Shown: positions 24,442 through 34,394, counted from the first letter of the stretch. The stretch is 64,000 nt of DNA from Nostoc sp. 'Lobaria pulmonaria (5183) cyanobiont' (GCF_002949795.1 NZ_CP026692.1:741501-805500), one strand, 5' to 3'. The notes: generated by a model not told the origin, from the letters alone. Numbers and translations: made by a program.

Positions 24442-25236
24442 CGCTTTCTCCTTCATGGGTCTAAATAATGTAGATGCGTTGCATGGAATTTCCATCCGCC
24501 TAACGCACCATTCATATTTTTAAGAATACTGTGCTAACGCCACAGTTCAACTAATTAAAAAACATTGGAAATTTACGATGCACTGAAAAGTTTTAAGTAA
24601 ATTTTTAAATAAAAAACTTTTTACATACTTCCTTTTTCAGCGATTATTTTTCACTAATGTCAAAACTCACTAAAATAACTATCTTTTTGATTTATATTAT
24701 ATTATATGTAAATTTGCATTTACAAAAATTAAAAGAGAGTTATTTCTGATTAGATAGGATATTTGACAACAGCCAATCAACTCAGATACTTTAGAGGCAG
24801 CTAAAAAATCTTTAACGTCTTACTTTATATGGTTTTATTACTTTAGCTCATTTTAGATTTGATTAAATCAAAATTTTACTTTAACCAAACTTGCTTTGAA
24901 TATACCATAAATCTTTATTGAGATTGATGTTAGCTTTCAAATTTAAATTTTACAAATTTTCAAAATAAAAACATACTATTGCCACACAAATGACAAATAA
25001 TTGAAATATCATTTATAAAAAATATGCTATTTATCTTTCTCTGGATAGATTAGAAAAATACTAAATATTATTAAAATCATAAAAATGTTTTGCTTTGTTC
25101 ATAAATAGCTTACTGATTTGATAATTTAAATCGCCAAGTTACTACTACGTCCAAAAAGCAAAAATAATATGATGAAAGTCTTCCGAATATTCAGACACTC
25201 ACAACGAATACAAGTTTTAAAAGTATTGAAAGCATT
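24442..25236. promoter_or_regulatory. Divergent promoter region of the oxidase and glucan-catabolism genes
   Basis: An 795-bp AT-rich, gene-free region must hold the promoters of the minus-strand oxidase operon and the plus-strand SDR-glucosidase genes. The clearest signal is the palindrome TGTAAAT-TTGC-ATTTACA at 24707-24724. It is not an NtcA box, as the GTA-TAC spacing is 10 and not 8. No convincing -10/-35 pair was fixed. Confidence 0.5.
24707..24724. promoter_or_regulatory. Candidate operator, 7-bp perfect inverted repeat
   Basis: TGTAAAT and ATTTACA are separated by TTGC in the divergent intergenic region, about 266 bp before the oxidase operon start and 512 bp before the SDR. The symmetry and half-turn spacing suit a dimeric regulator, but no specific factor can be named. 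Confidence 0.45.
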
Positions 25237-26049
25237 ATGAGCTATTCCCCTTACCTGCTCAAAGGTCAAAAAGCACTTGTAACGGGTGCTAGTTCTGGTA
25301 TTGGTGAAGCTATAGCTCGCTATTTAGCTCTATCAGGTGCAGCAGTAGCCGTCAATTATCATTCGGGAGCTGAGTCAGCTCAAAAACTTGTTGATGAGAT
25401 CAAAGCGGCTAATGGTGAAGCATTTGCTATTCAAGCTGATGTTAGCGAAGAAGACCAAGTAAAGGCAATGTTCAGCCAGACGATCGAGCAATTCGGCACT
25501 ATTGACATTTTGATAAACAATTCGGGTCTTCAAAAAGATTCACCGTTTGTAGATATGACCCTTGACCAATGGAATAGAGTTATTGGGGTGAACCTGACAG
25601 GACAATTTTTGTGTGCGCGGGAAGCTGCAAAGGAATTTTTGCGCCGGGGTGTACAGCCTGAAATTTCATCTGCCGCAGGTAAGATTATTTGTATGAGTTC
25701 AGTGCATCAAGTAATTCCTTGGGCGGGTCATGTTAATTATGCTACTAGCAAGGGTGGTATTAATATGATGATGCAAAGTATTGCCCAAGAACTTGCACCC
25801 CACAAAATTCGCGTCAATAGTATTGCTCCTGGTGCAATCAAAACTCCCATTAATAAATCAGCTTGGGATACTCCAGAAGCAGAGGAGAAGTTACTAAAAC
25901 TGATTCCAGCCAAACGTGTCGGAGAGGTGGAAGACATCGCCAAAGCAGCAGTTTGGTTAGCTTCTGATGAATCTGATTATGTTTATGGTACAACACTGTT
26001 TGTAGACGGTGGTATGACCTTGTATCCAGGTTTTACAGAGAATGGTTAA
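25237..26049 (+). CDS. SDR, glucose 1-dehydrogenase-like
   Basis: A 270-residue classical SDR with TGASSGIG (16-23), the catalytic set Ser155, Tyr168, Lys172 and a C-terminal YGTTLFVDGG. The overall pattern (MSYSPYLLKGQKALVTGASS, NYHSGAESA, SSVHQVIPWAGHVNYATSKGG) resembles bacterial glucose 1-dehydrogenases, which oxidise glucose to gluconolactone with NAD(P). Asn40 in place of Asp at the end of strand 2 leaves NADP possible. It is followed after 6 bp by a glycogen-debranching-type enzyme, supporting a role in glucose metabolism. Confidence 0.85.
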   Translation: MSYSPYLLKGQKALVTGASSGIGEAIARYLALSGAAVAVNYHSGAESAQKLVDEIKAANGEAFAIQADVSEEDQVKAMFSQTIEQFGTIDILINNSGLQKDSPFVDMTLDQWNRVIGVNLTGQFLCAREAAKEFLRRGVQPEISSAAGKIICMSSVHQVIPWAGHVNYATSKGGINMMMQSIAQELAPHKIRVNSIAPGAIKTPINKSAWDTPEAEEKLLKLIPAKRVGEVEDIAKAAVWLASDESDYVYGTTLFVDGGMTLYPGFTENG

Positions 26050-26055
26050 TAGATA

Positions 26056-28176
26056 ATGCCGACAAAAGTCATTGTTAATCCTGGTTTGATAACCATCAAC
26101 GATGGTTCTTCTTTTTTAGTAACAGCTAGTGATGGTTCTATCGACGAAAATTTACCTCAAGGTTTTTTTGTTTGGGATACACGCCTAATTTCTTACTACG
26201 AAATTTCTCTCAATCGCCACCCACTTTCGCTGCTAGCTTCTAGCATTATCACCCATCATAATGCGCTTTACCAATTCACCAACCCGCAACTTCCTATTAT
26301 CAACGGCACTTTACCTCCTGGTAGTTTGCTTGTAACAGTTCGGCGCGACATTGTGGAAGGTATGCATGAAGATATTGATATAACTAATTATCACAGTGAA
26401 ACTGTTAAGTTTCAATTAATGCTAGCTGTGCGCTCTGATTTTGCGGATATTTTTGATGTCAAATCACAGCAAATCTTGACGCGGGGTGAGACAGAAACCA
26501 CCTGGAAAAATGGTGTACTCACTACTGAATATCGAAACGGCTCTTTTTTAAGAGGTATTGTGATTGAGCCAGTTTGTACTAGTTCTGAGCCACGCTATGC
26601 CAATGGTCGTTTAATGTTTGATGTTACCATTGCTTCTGGCAAAACATGGCACACTTGTATCAATTTTACAGCCCTAGCCAATGGAAATGTCTTCAAACCT
26701 CAAGACACCTGCGCTGTACCTCATAATACAAAAGCCGGAAAAGTTAGGGATGAGTTTCTGATTAATGCGACAAAGTTGCGATCGTCCAATGCTGAAATTG
26801 CCGAATATTATCAGCAAGCGCTCGTAGATATGGGAGCGTTGCGGATTGAGGTACATGACAATGGGCATCAATTTTGGATGCCTGCTGCTGGTATTCCCTG
26901 GTTTGTTGCCGTTTTTGGACGCGACTCGATAATTGCTAGTTTGCAAGCGATCGCAGTTTATCATGAATTTGCCCGTGGCACCTTACTAAAACTGGCTCAA
27001 CTCCAGGCAACTGAGTTGGATGATTGGCACGATGCTCAACCAGGCAAAATGCTGCACGAAATGCGCCGCGATGAGTTAACTACATTAAACCTCCTTCCAT
27101 ATCATCCCTACTACGGAACAGTAGATACTACCATCCTTTGGATTGTTACTTTAGCTGAAGCCTATAACTGGAACGCCGATGTCAGTATGCTTGATGAGTG
27201 TCGAGCGCCATTGGAAAAAGCCCTAAGTTGGATTGACAAATACGGCGACTTTGACGGCGATGGCTTTGTTGAGTATTTAACTCGTTCGTCAAAAGGATTA
27301 CGCAATCAAGGTTGGAAAGATTCGGGGGACTCGATAGTTTACCCAAATGGTCAGTTAGTTGAACCGCCAATCGCTTTGTGTGAAGTACAAGGTTACGTTT
27401 ATGACGCTTGGCAAAGAGCAGCCTTAATTTATGAAGTGTGGGGCGAAAAAGAGCAAGCGAAAAAGCTGCGTCAAAAAGCCGAAGAACTTTATCAACGATT
27501 TAACGAGCGCTTTTGGATGGATTCAGCTGGCTTTTACTGTTTAGGATTAGACGATAAAAAGCAACAAATTCAATCAATTACCTCAAATCCTGGTCATCTG
27601 CTCTGGTCTGGTATCGTACCACAGGAACGAGCAAAAAAACTTGTTAACCGACTTTTTCAACCAGATATGTGGTGTGGTTGGGGTGTGCGGACTCTTTCAT
27701 CTGAAAATCCGGCATATAACCCGATTAGTTATCAACGGGGTAGTGTTTGGCCTCATGATAACTCGATCGTTGCGGCTGGATTAAAAAAGTATGGCTATCA
27801 TCAAGAAGCTAACCGCATTGCTGAGGGGATTTTTGCTGCTGCTAGTTATTTTCAAGCTGGGCGAATGCCAGAATTGTTTGCGGGAATTGAACGCCAAGAT
27901 GATAACTTTCCAGTTCCCTACCCAGATGCTAATATACCCCAAGCTTGGGCTGCTGGTTCAATTTTCTTACTCATTCGTACCATTTTAGGACTTAAAGCCG
28001 ATGCCTCAAAACAACAGTTAAAAGTACAGCCGAATCTACCAGATTTCTTACCCGATTTAGAACTCACAAATTTGTCTGTAGGAGACGCTACGGTGGGATT
28101 GCGCTTTTGGCGTGATGGCACACAAACCCAATGGGAAGTTACCCATCTGGATGGTGAATTAGAAGTTTCTGCATAA
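26056..28176 (+). CDS. Amylo-alpha-1,6-glucosidase (glycogen-debranching-type, GH63/GDE fold)
   Basis: 706 residues. The N-terminal domain starts with the GDE_N block (NDGSSFLVTASDGSIDEN, GFFVWDTRLISYYEISLN), and residues 275-690 form an alpha/alpha barrel typical of amylo-alpha-1,6-glucosidases (GIPWFVAVFGRDSIIASLQ, WKDSGDSIVYPNG, YQRGSVWPHDNSIVAAGL). It cleaves alpha-1,6 branches in glycogen or related glucans. There is no signal peptide, so it acts in the cytoplasm on glycogen. It starts 6 bp after the SDR and is 15 bp before the CDF transporter, all one operon. Confidence 0.88.
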   Translation: MPTKVIVNPGLITINDGSSFLVTASDGSIDENLPQGFFVWDTRLISYYEISLNRHPLSLLASSIITHHNALYQFTNPQLPIINGTLPPGSLLVTVRRDIVEGMHEDIDITNYHSETVKFQLMLAVRSDFADIFDVKSQQILTRGETETTWKNGVLTTEYRNGSFLRGIVIEPVCTSSEPRYANGRLMFDVTIASGKTWHTCINFTALANGNVFKPQDTCAVPHNTKAGKVRDEFLINATKLRSSNAEIAEYYQQALVDMGALRIEVHDNGHQFWMPAAGIPWFVAVFGRDSIIASLQAIAVYHEFARGTLLKLAQLQATELDDWHDAQPGKMLHEMRRDELTTLNLLPYHPYYGTVDTTILWIVTLAEAYNWNADVSMLDECRAPLEKALSWIDKYGDFDGDGFVEYLTRSSKGLRNQGWKDSGDSIVYPNGQLVEPPIALCEVQGYVYDAWQRAALIYEVWGEKEQAKKLRQKAEELYQRFNERFWMDSAGFYCLGLDDKKQQIQSITSNPGHLLWSGIVPQERAKKLVNRLFQPDMWCGWGVRTLSSENPAYNPISYQRGSVWPHDNSIVAAGLKKYGYHQEANRIAEGIFAAASYFQAGRMPELFAGIERQDDNFPVPYPDANIPQAWAAGSIFLLIRTILGLKADASKQQLKVQPNLPDFLPDLELTNLSVGDATVGLRFWRDGTQTQWEVTHLDGELEVSA

Positions 28177-28191
28177 TTATTATTTACTCTC

Positions 28192-29130
28192 ATGGCATCT
28201 AATTCATCTCATAAAACTATATTTGCAGCGATGGGCGCTAACTTAGCGATCGCTATTACTAAATTTATTGCTGCCTCCATTACTGGCAGTTCCGCTATGA
28301 TCTCTGAAGGAATTCATTCGGTGGTAGATACTGGCGATCAACTGGTACTTTTGCTAGGAATTCGCAGAAGCCAAAAGCCAGCAGATGATAGCCATCCTTT
28401 TGGTTATGGTCAAGAACTTTATTTCTGGACTTTCATCGTTGCTATCCTGATCTTTGCCCTTGGCGGCGGTATGTCAATTTATGAAGGAATCACTCATTTA
28501 ATTAAACCTAGCCCTCTAGAAAACCCAATGTGGAATTATATTGTGTTAAGTATGGCAATATTATTGGAGGGTTATTCTTGGACTGTAGCTTTAAAAGAGT
28601 TTTTGCCGACCAAGGGAAGACAAAATTTCTGGCAAGCAATCAAAAACAGTAAAGACCCCACAGTAATTACAATATTATTTGAGGATTCTGCTGCAATTTT
28701 AGGTTTATTTGTTGCCTTAATAGGAATCTTTTTAGGACATTTATTTAATAATGTTTATTTTGATGGCATTGCCTCGATTGTTATTGGCATTATATTGGCT
28801 ATAGTAGCAGTGGTACTAGCAAGAGAAAGTAAAGGGTTATTAGTTGGTGAAAGTGCTAATCCTCAAACTATAATCAATATCCGCTCTTTGTCAAAAACAG
28901 AACCAGGAGTGCAAGAAGTTGTACGTATATTAACAATGCAGCTTGCTCCCCAGGAAGTATTACTCAACTTAGAAATTCAATTTTCTAAAAATCTTACAGG
29001 TGAGGATATAGCACTAACCGTAGAAAATTTAGAAGTAAAAATTCGCCAAAAACATCCTGAAATAAAACAAATTTTTATTGAAGCAAAATCCTTAACCGCC
29101 GCTCGCCAATTTTCGCCAAATTCTCAATAA
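28192..29130 (+). CDS. Cation diffusion facilitator (CDF) transporter
   Basis: A 312-residue CDF family protein: about six membrane helices from residue 10 to 210, the metal-site pattern SEGIHSVVDTGDQ in helix 2 and FDGIASIVIG in helix 5, and a cytoplasmic C-terminal ferredoxin-like domain (QEVVRILTMQLAPQEVLLNLEIQF). CDF proteins export Zn2+, Co2+, Fe2+ or Mn2+ by proton antiport. The first metal site has His where many CDFs have Asp, so the ion is unclear. It sits between two glucan-degrading genes; the reason is not evident. Confidence 0.9.
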   Translation: MASNSSHKTIFAAMGANLAIAITKFIAASITGSSAMISEGIHSVVDTGDQLVLLLGIRRSQKPADDSHPFGYGQELYFWTFIVAILIFALGGGMSIYEGITHLIKPSPLENPMWNYIVLSMAILLEGYSWTVALKEFLPTKGRQNFWQAIKNSKDPTVITILFEDSAAILGLFVALIGIFLGHLFNNVYFDGIASIVIGIILAIVAVVLARESKGLLVGESANPQTIINIRSLSKTEPGVQEVVRILTMQLAPQEVLLNLEIQFSKNLTGEDIALTVENLEVKIRQKHPEIKQIFIEAKSLTAARQFSPNSQ

Positions 29131-29203
29131 ATTTTTAATCAGATAAATATCAAATACATAATTTTCCAAAAATCTTCAAAGCTTATCGGTACAACAAAAC
29201 AGT

Positions 29204-31600
29204 ATGGTAAAGATTATTGGTCAAGCAGAAGCTTTTGGCTCGCCAGGTATTGAACCTCGATGGACTCAAGCGAATAAAGATGGAGTCGGAACAGCTTACT
29301 CTACCTCTAGTCGCGTTTGGTTTACTATCTGGAATGGTGTTGTTACTGAAGTCTACCATCCTACAGTAGACAGACCCCAAATTCGAGATTTGCAGTATCT
29401 AATTTCTGATGGGAAAAGCTTTTTCCACGAAGAGAAAGGCGATCTCGAATCCAAAGTGGAACCGATGTGGACTCATGGTTTAGGATACCGTATCACTAAT
29501 TCCGATCCCCAAGGACGTTATGCCGTAATCAAAGAAGTAATTGCCGACCCGCATTTATCTTGTATCTTACAGCACACAAAATTAACAGGAGAGGACGATT
29601 TTATCTCCCAACTTCATTTATATACTTTGTGTGCGCCGCATCTGGAAGTTGGAGGTATGGGTAATAATGGTTACGCTGTAGAGGTTGCTGGGCATCATAT
29701 TCTAATAGCCGAGAAACAAGGAACATGGCTGGCGCTGGGTGCAACAGTTCCCTTTACCCGCCTTTCCTGTGGTTACGTGGGTGAAAGTGATGGCTGGACA
29801 GATTTAGCTGATAATTTCCAGATGGATTGGGAGTTTGACAGTGCAGTGGATGGCAACCTTGCTCTGACTGGAAAACTAAATCTAGATCGCACTAAAGAGT
29901 TTACTTTAGGACTGGCGTTTGGTACAAACCTGCACAATGCAATTTCTACACTATTTCAATCGCTCAATATTCCTTTTGAACAGCAGAAGCAGCAATACAG
30001 CGAACAGTGGAAGCGATCGCGCCGCAATATCCGACCCCTCGAAGATGTTTCATACAATGATGGGAAGTTGTATCACAACAGCATTAGTTTGTTGTTAGCA
30101 CATGAAGACAAAGTTTATCCAGGTGCGTTGATTGCATCCCTTGCGATCCCCTGGGGTGAAGCCAAAAACGACCAAGACGAAGGCGGATATCACCTTGTCT
30201 GGACGCGGGATATGGTAAGCAGTGCATCAGGTTTAGTGGCTGCTGGTCAAACAGAAACAGCAGTGCGATCGCTAATTTATCTCGCCACCAGCCAGCAGGA
30301 AGATGGCGGTTTTGCCCAAAATTTCTGGGTTGATGGTAAACCTTACTGGAAAGGTATCCAACTAGATGAGGTGGCATTTCCGATTCTTCTAGCATGGCTA
30401 TTGCACCAACAGAATACTTGTTTAAAATTCGATATTTATCCGATGGTTCTGCGGGCGGCGGGTTATTTAATTCGTCACGGCCCGGCTACCCAACAAGAAC
30501 GCTGGGAAGAAAACAGTGGTTATTCACCATCAACACTAGCATCCAATATTGCCGCCTTAATCTGTGCTGCTCAATTTGTTCGTGAACGTGGAGATGAAGC
30601 AACAGCAAAGTTTATTGAAGAATACGCAGATTTTTTAGAATCTCACATTGAAGCTTGGACAGTTACTACTGAAGGAACTTTAGTTCCTGGGATCAAACGG
30701 CATTATATCCGAATAACTCCCTCAGATATTAATAATCCTCACCCCAACGAAAATCCTAACCAAGGAACTATTTTCATTAGCAGTCAACCAGCTGGTGAAC
30801 CAGCAGAATTTCCGGCCAAAGAAATTGTCGATGGCGGATTTTTCCAATTAGTACGCTATGGAATTCGTAAACCAGATGACCCGATTATTGTTGATTCTGT
30901 CAAAGTAATTGATGCAGTATTGAAAGTAGATACACCTGTTGGGCCTTGTTGGCATCGTTACAACCACGACGGCTACGGTCAGCAAAAAGACGGAAATCCT
31001 TATGTCGGTTCGGGTAAGGGACGCGCTTGGCCTCTTTTGGCAGGAGAACGAGGACATTATGAACTAGCTGCTGGCGGCGATGTCAAAACATATATCAAGG
31101 CGATGGAAGGATTTGCTTCAGACACTTGTTTGCTACCAGAACAGGTTTGGGATGAGGCAGATATACCTGATATCTATATGTATTTAGGAAAACCAACAGG
31201 TTCAGCCATGCCTTTAATGTGGGCACACGCAGAGTATATCAAGCTGCTACGGTCAACTCATGACGGACAGGTGTTTGATTTTATTCCAGAGGTGGCAAAT
31301 CGCTATCTAGGCGAAAGAAAGCAGTGTAAATCATTGGAAATTTGGAAGTTTAACCGTCAAGTAGACAAAGTTAAAAAAGGTCACACATTGCGAATTCACG
31401 CTTTAGCATCTTTTCAATTGCATTGGTCAGATGATAATTGGCAAACCGTAAAAGATACGCTTTCTACTTCCACAAAGTTAGGAGTGAATTTTGTAGATAT
31501 TTCTGTTGCTGATAACCAGCAACAGCCAATCAGCTTTACCTTTTTCTGGATTGAAAGCAATAAATGGGAACAATGCAATTATACAGTTGCAGTTGATTAG
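29204..31600 (+). CDS. GH15 glucoamylase/glucodextranase-type enzyme
   Basis: 798 residues. The N-terminal beta-sandwich domain (GSPGIEPRWTQANKDGVGTA, NGVVTEVYHPTVD) and the alpha/alpha barrel from about 285 match bacterial glucan 1,4-alpha-glucosidases. Candidate catalytic acids are Glu389 (GIQLDEVAF) and Glu646 (LPEQVWDE), the GH15 pair. It releases glucose from chain ends of alpha-glucans. No signal peptide is visible, so it probably acts on internal glycogen with the debranching-type enzyme upstream. A C-terminal beta domain (residues 690-798) follows the barrel. Confidence 0.88.
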   Translation: MVKIIGQAEAFGSPGIEPRWTQANKDGVGTAYSTSSRVWFTIWNGVVTEVYHPTVDRPQIRDLQYLISDGKSFFHEEKGDLESKVEPMWTHGLGYRITNSDPQGRYAVIKEVIADPHLSCILQHTKLTGEDDFISQLHLYTLCAPHLEVGGMGNNGYAVEVAGHHILIAEKQGTWLALGATVPFTRLSCGYVGESDGWTDLADNFQMDWEFDSAVDGNLALTGKLNLDRTKEFTLGLAFGTNLHNAISTLFQSLNIPFEQQKQQYSEQWKRSRRNIRPLEDVSYNDGKLYHNSISLLLAHEDKVYPGALIASLAIPWGEAKNDQDEGGYHLVWTRDMVSSASGLVAAGQTETAVRSLIYLATSQQEDGGFAQNFWVDGKPYWKGIQLDEVAFPILLAWLLHQQNTCLKFDIYPMVLRAAGYLIRHGPATQQERWEENSGYSPSTLASNIAALICAAQFVRERGDEATAKFIEEYADFLESHIEAWTVTTEGTLVPGIKRHYIRITPSDINNPHPNENPNQGTIFISSQPAGEPAEFPAKEIVDGGFFQLVRYGIRKPDDPIIVDSVKVIDAVLKVDTPVGPCWHRYNHDGYGQQKDGNPYVGSGKGRAWPLLAGERGHYELAAGGDVKTYIKAMEGFASDTCLLPEQVWDEADIPDIYMYLGKPTGSAMPLMWAHAEYIKLLRSTHDGQVFDFIPEVANRYLGERKQCKSLEIWKFNRQVDKVKKGHTLRIHALASFQLHWSDDNWQTVKDTLSTSTKLGVNFVDISVADNQQQPISFTFFWIESNKWEQCNYTVAVD

Positions 31601-31630
31601 TAGCAATTATTGCAAGTTTTCAGAGTTTGG

Positions 31631-31678
31631 AGTAAGCACTTTAGTGCTTAGAAAATAATGACTTTAGTCCTGACTCAC
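31631..31678. repeat. Dual-hairpin palindromic element, copy 2
   Basis: Same layout as the element at 18007-18055: AAGCACTTTAGTGCTT hairpin, GAAAA spacer, then GACTTTAGTCCTGACTCAC with several changes. It lies 30 bp after the glucoamylase stop, and could act as an RNA hairpin there, but no T tract follows. Confidence 0.75.
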
Positions 31679-31700
31679 ACAATAAAAAAGAGCCATTTTT

Positions 31701-32159
31701 ATGCAGAACAACTCATCAAATAAACCAACAATTGACTACTGGCACGTCTGGATTGATCGCGACGGTATAAGTCACCAATCCCGTTGTCAAATTGAGGACT
31801 TCATGGAAAAAGGCATAGCCCCAGATACTTCACCGCAGTGGCTTTCTAAGTTGAAACAGTCCGGTGCCACAATCACCTTTACTGTGCTACCTGTAGGATG
31901 GGTTGGCAACTGGCATGAGAACCCCAAGCCCCAGTGGATAATCCCACTGTCGGGACGCTGGTTTGTGGAGACTATGGACGGACAGCGAGTCGAGATGGGC
32001 CCTGGCGAAATTTCATTTGGAGAAGATCAGAATACAAAAGCAGACGCGCAAGGTCATAAAGGTCACTTATCTGGAACAGTAGGCGATGCACCTGCTGTTC
32101 TGATAATGGTGCAACTTGAGGAGACTCCGACTATAGAGCAATCCTGTCGCTTGAGATAA
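31701..32159 (+). CDS. Cupin-domain protein
   Basis: 152 residues with one cupin fold. The central region has the beta-strand signatures GWVGNWHENPKPQWIIPLSG (cupin motif 1 region) and GEISFGEDQ (motif 2), but the classic HxH pair is not complete: His at WHEN is kept, the second is not obvious. Cupins bind a metal and act as dioxygenases, isomerases or sugar-binding sensors; function here is unknown. It follows the glucoamylase gene by 100 bp on the same strand. Confidence 0.8.
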   Translation: MQNNSSNKPTIDYWHVWIDRDGISHQSRCQIEDFMEKGIAPDTSPQWLSKLKQSGATITFTVLPVGWVGNWHENPKPQWIIPLSGRWFVETMDGQRVEMGPGEISFGEDQNTKADAQGHKGHLSGTVGDAPAVLIMVQLEETPTIEQSCRLR

Positions 32160-32341
32160 GGCTTTGCTTAAAACTACTAACAGCTATCTTTATCTAATTA
32201 AATAGTAACGAAAGATTAAGCATACCAAGTCACTTTAAGTGGTGGTGTAAAGTAATCTTTCTTAAGGCAAATAGAATAAAAGTGAAGATCGGGAGTAAAA
32301 TATTTGAACAAATAAAAACTGATTTGATTCAGGACAAATAT

Positions 32342-32494
32342 ATGTTGAGTATACTTTGGGGTATTGTTGTTATCCTGGTTGCCTTTTGGGCATTAGGACT
32401 GACACTTCATATTGCCGGAAATCTAATTCACGCAGTGTTGCTTATAGCCATTGGCCTTGCTATCTATAATTTTTTCAAAGCGCGTGATGTGTGA
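32342..32494 (+). CDS. lmo0937-family small membrane protein
   Basis: 50 residues: MLSILWGIVVILVAFWALGL then TLHIAGNLIHAVLLIAIGLA and a YNFFKAR tail, two membrane helices of the lmo0937/DUF5670 type, common in cyanobacteria and firmicutes, function unknown. ATG 32342 is chosen because it matches the family start and AGGA lies 8 bp upstream. A GTG start at 32282 would add 20 residues not typical of the family. Confidence 0.8.
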   Translation: MLSILWGIVVILVAFWALGLTLHIAGNLIHAVLLIAIGLAIYNFFKARDV

Positions 32495-32598
32495 ATAAAT
32501 ATAGCGTTTCCTAATCATAGTCAGGTACATCATAGTCCCGATAGTCCTTTCCTTGCTTTTGGGAGGAGGTTAAGGGTGGGATTCTTGTACCTCACTGA

Positions 32599-32815
32599 TT
32601 ATCTTTTACCCTTTAGCTCGACTTTATCGGCAATTATAAACAAATAATCTCCGTAATCGTTTTCATACTTTTTGACAATCTCAGTAATGCGTCCTGTATT
32701 TATATCTGCTGCTAGCCTTTGACACCTGGCTGCGATTTCATCAGCAGAAGCTAGCAAGTTTTTCAAATTACTCGAACACTGAAGATTAGTTACTGATAAA
32801 CTGCGTCCACGTTGA
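32599..32815 (-). pseudogene. Fragment of an unknown gene
   Basis: About 65 residues with natural composition (ASADEIAARCQRLAADINTG, ITEIVKKYENDYGDYLFIIA) end at a normal stop at 32599. The reading frame upstream runs into an inverted-repeat element at 32811-32955, which has no coding character. It therefore looks like the C-terminal end of a gene cut by the element. The family is not recognised. Confidence 0.45.
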
Positions 32816-32955
32816 AAACCGTAGTTCTGTATGAATAGAAAAACCCTCATCCCCCAGCCCCTTCTCCCAATATTGGGAGAAGGGGAGCCGGAAAGAAGTC
32901 CCTCTCCCAAGTAGGGAGAGGGATTTAGGGTGAGGGCAAAAACTACGGTTCTCAA
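32811..32955. mobile_element. Inverted-repeat element with CCCTCTCCC repeat core
   Basis: The ends read GTTGAAAACCGTAGTT (32811-32826) and, on the other strand, GTTGAGAACCGTAGTT (32940-32955). The core is the common cyanobacterial CTTCTCCC/CCCTCTCCC repeat with GGGAGAAGGGG and GGGAGAGGG hairpins. An end of the same type occurs alone at 44829-44847. Confidence 0.65.
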
Positions 32956-33090
32956 CATAGATGAGGTTTAACTGATATTGGTGTGGTATTTCGCCAATAA
33001 TGAAATCGATAATTTTTGTAAGGCGGGCTAGATGCCCACCCCACAATAAGTAATTGGATATTTTTTATTTGCAAGTCTTTCTGAGAACTG

Positions 33091-34299
33091 TTAAACCAGC
33101 GCTGCTGTTGCTTTTAATGTAAAAATCTTCTCAATCACATCTTCTACCACCTTATCTGGCGTGGAAGCACCAGAAGTAATTCCCACAACAATTTCTCCAT
33201 TAGGCAACCAGTTTTCTGTAGTTATTAACTGTCCATTTAATTGCCGATGTTCAATAGAATATCCTGATTTAATACGTTCAACAGTATCAATATGATAAGA
33301 AGGAATTCCTCGCTCAAAGGCAATTTGTTGCAACTGAGTAGTATTCGAGGAATTAAACCCACCAATTACTACCATCAAATCTAAATTATGTTCCACTAAT
33401 TCCAGCATGGCATCTTGCCGTTCTTGAGTAGCATCACAAATGGTGTTGAAGCTTTGGAAATGCTGATTTAACTCAGTAGGGCCATACTTCTGTAACATAG
33501 TCCGCTCAAAAAGCTTGCCGATTTGCTCAGTTTCACCTTTAAGCATGGTAGTTTGGTTAGCAATGCCAACTCTTTCTAAATCGCGATCGGGATCGAATCC
33601 TGCTGAACAAGCTTTAGGAAATTTTGTCAGAAATTCTTCACGGTTGCCACCATTGATAATATAGTCAGCAACATATTCTGCTTCTGGCAAATTTAACACA
33701 ATCAAATATTTGCCAGCAAAAGAACTAGTCGCAACTGTTTCTTCGTGCTTATATTTCCCGTGAATGATTGATGTATAATCGATTTTTTTGTGCTTTTCTA
33801 CTGTATTCCAAACTTTAGATACCCAAGGACAAGTAGTATCAACAATTTTGCAGCCTTTATCGTGAAGTATCTGCATTTCTTGAACGCTAGCCCCAAAAGC
33901 GGGTAATATGACTACATCACCAGTTCCCACAACAGAAAAGTCTTTATTCTTTCCTTCAATGGGGATGAATTCTACTTCCATCTCCTGCATCCGCTGATTT
34001 ACAGAAGGGTTGTGGATAATCTCGTTAGTAATCCAGATGTGTTCTGTGGGGAAGTGCTGACGAGTTTCGTAGGCCATTGCTACAGCTCTTTCTACACCCC
34101 AGCAAAAGCCAAAGGCTTGTGCTAGTCGGATTGTCACATCACCCCGTTGTAGAGTGTAATTGCGATCGCGAATTTCTTGAATCAAGTTACTCTGATACTC
34201 AGATTGCAACTGGGTGGCAACTTCTGCTTGATGACCAAAGCCCTTGCGATTGTAATTTTCTGAATGTTGGAGGCTGCGCTTAAAAGCTTTTGTATCCAT
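33091..34299 (-). CDS. ispH: 4-hydroxy-3-methylbut-2-enyl diphosphate reductase
   Basis: A 402-residue IspH of the long cyanobacterial/plastid type. It is the last enzyme of the MEP isoprenoid pathway, reducing HMBPP to IPP and DMAPP with a [4Fe-4S] cluster. The three cluster Cys are Cys66 ([11 protein letters not shown]), Cys157 (VDTTCPWV) and Cys288 ([10 protein letters not shown]). The substrate-site His and Glu are in [10 protein letters not shown] and ATQERQ. The N-terminal 50 residues are an extension usual in cyanobacteria. Start ATG 34299 fits this extension. It stands alone; the SGNH hydrolase upstream is separated by 95 bp. Confidence 0.95.
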   Translation of the reverse strand: MDTKAFKRSLQHSENYNRKGFGHQAEVATQLQSEYQSNLIQEIRDRNYTLQRGDVTIRLAQAFGFCWGVERAVAMAYETRQHFPTEHIWITNEIIHNPSVNQRMQEMEVEFIPIEGKNKDFSVVGTGDVVILPAFGASVQEMQILHDKGCKIVDTTCPWVSKVWNTVEKHKKIDYTSIIHGKYKHEETVATSSFAGKYLIVLNLPEAEYVADYIINGGNREEFLTKFPKACSAGFDPDRDLERVGIANQTTMLKGETEQIGKLFERTMLQKYGPTELNQHFQSFNTICDATQERQDAMLELVEHNLDLMVVIGGFNSSNTTQLQQIAFERGIPSYHIDTVERIKSGYSIEHRQLNGQLITTENWLPNGEIVVGITSGASTPDKVVEDVIEKIFTLKATAALV

Positions 34300-34394
34300 G
34301 AGATTTTTCTATTTAAACCACTATTGCTTATTTTCTCGCGCCTAGACGCGATTGATACAGAGTTGTCTTCAAAGATATTACTTCTTTTTGGGCT

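Noticed and set aside
24477..24496. Link between GCGTTGCATGGAATTTCC here and the edge of array 2
   Set aside because: Both give the residues MEIPCN in one frame, but the shared stretch is short and could be chance.
24707..24724. NtcA site for the oxidase operon
   Set aside because: The GTA and TAC are 10 bp apart, not 8.
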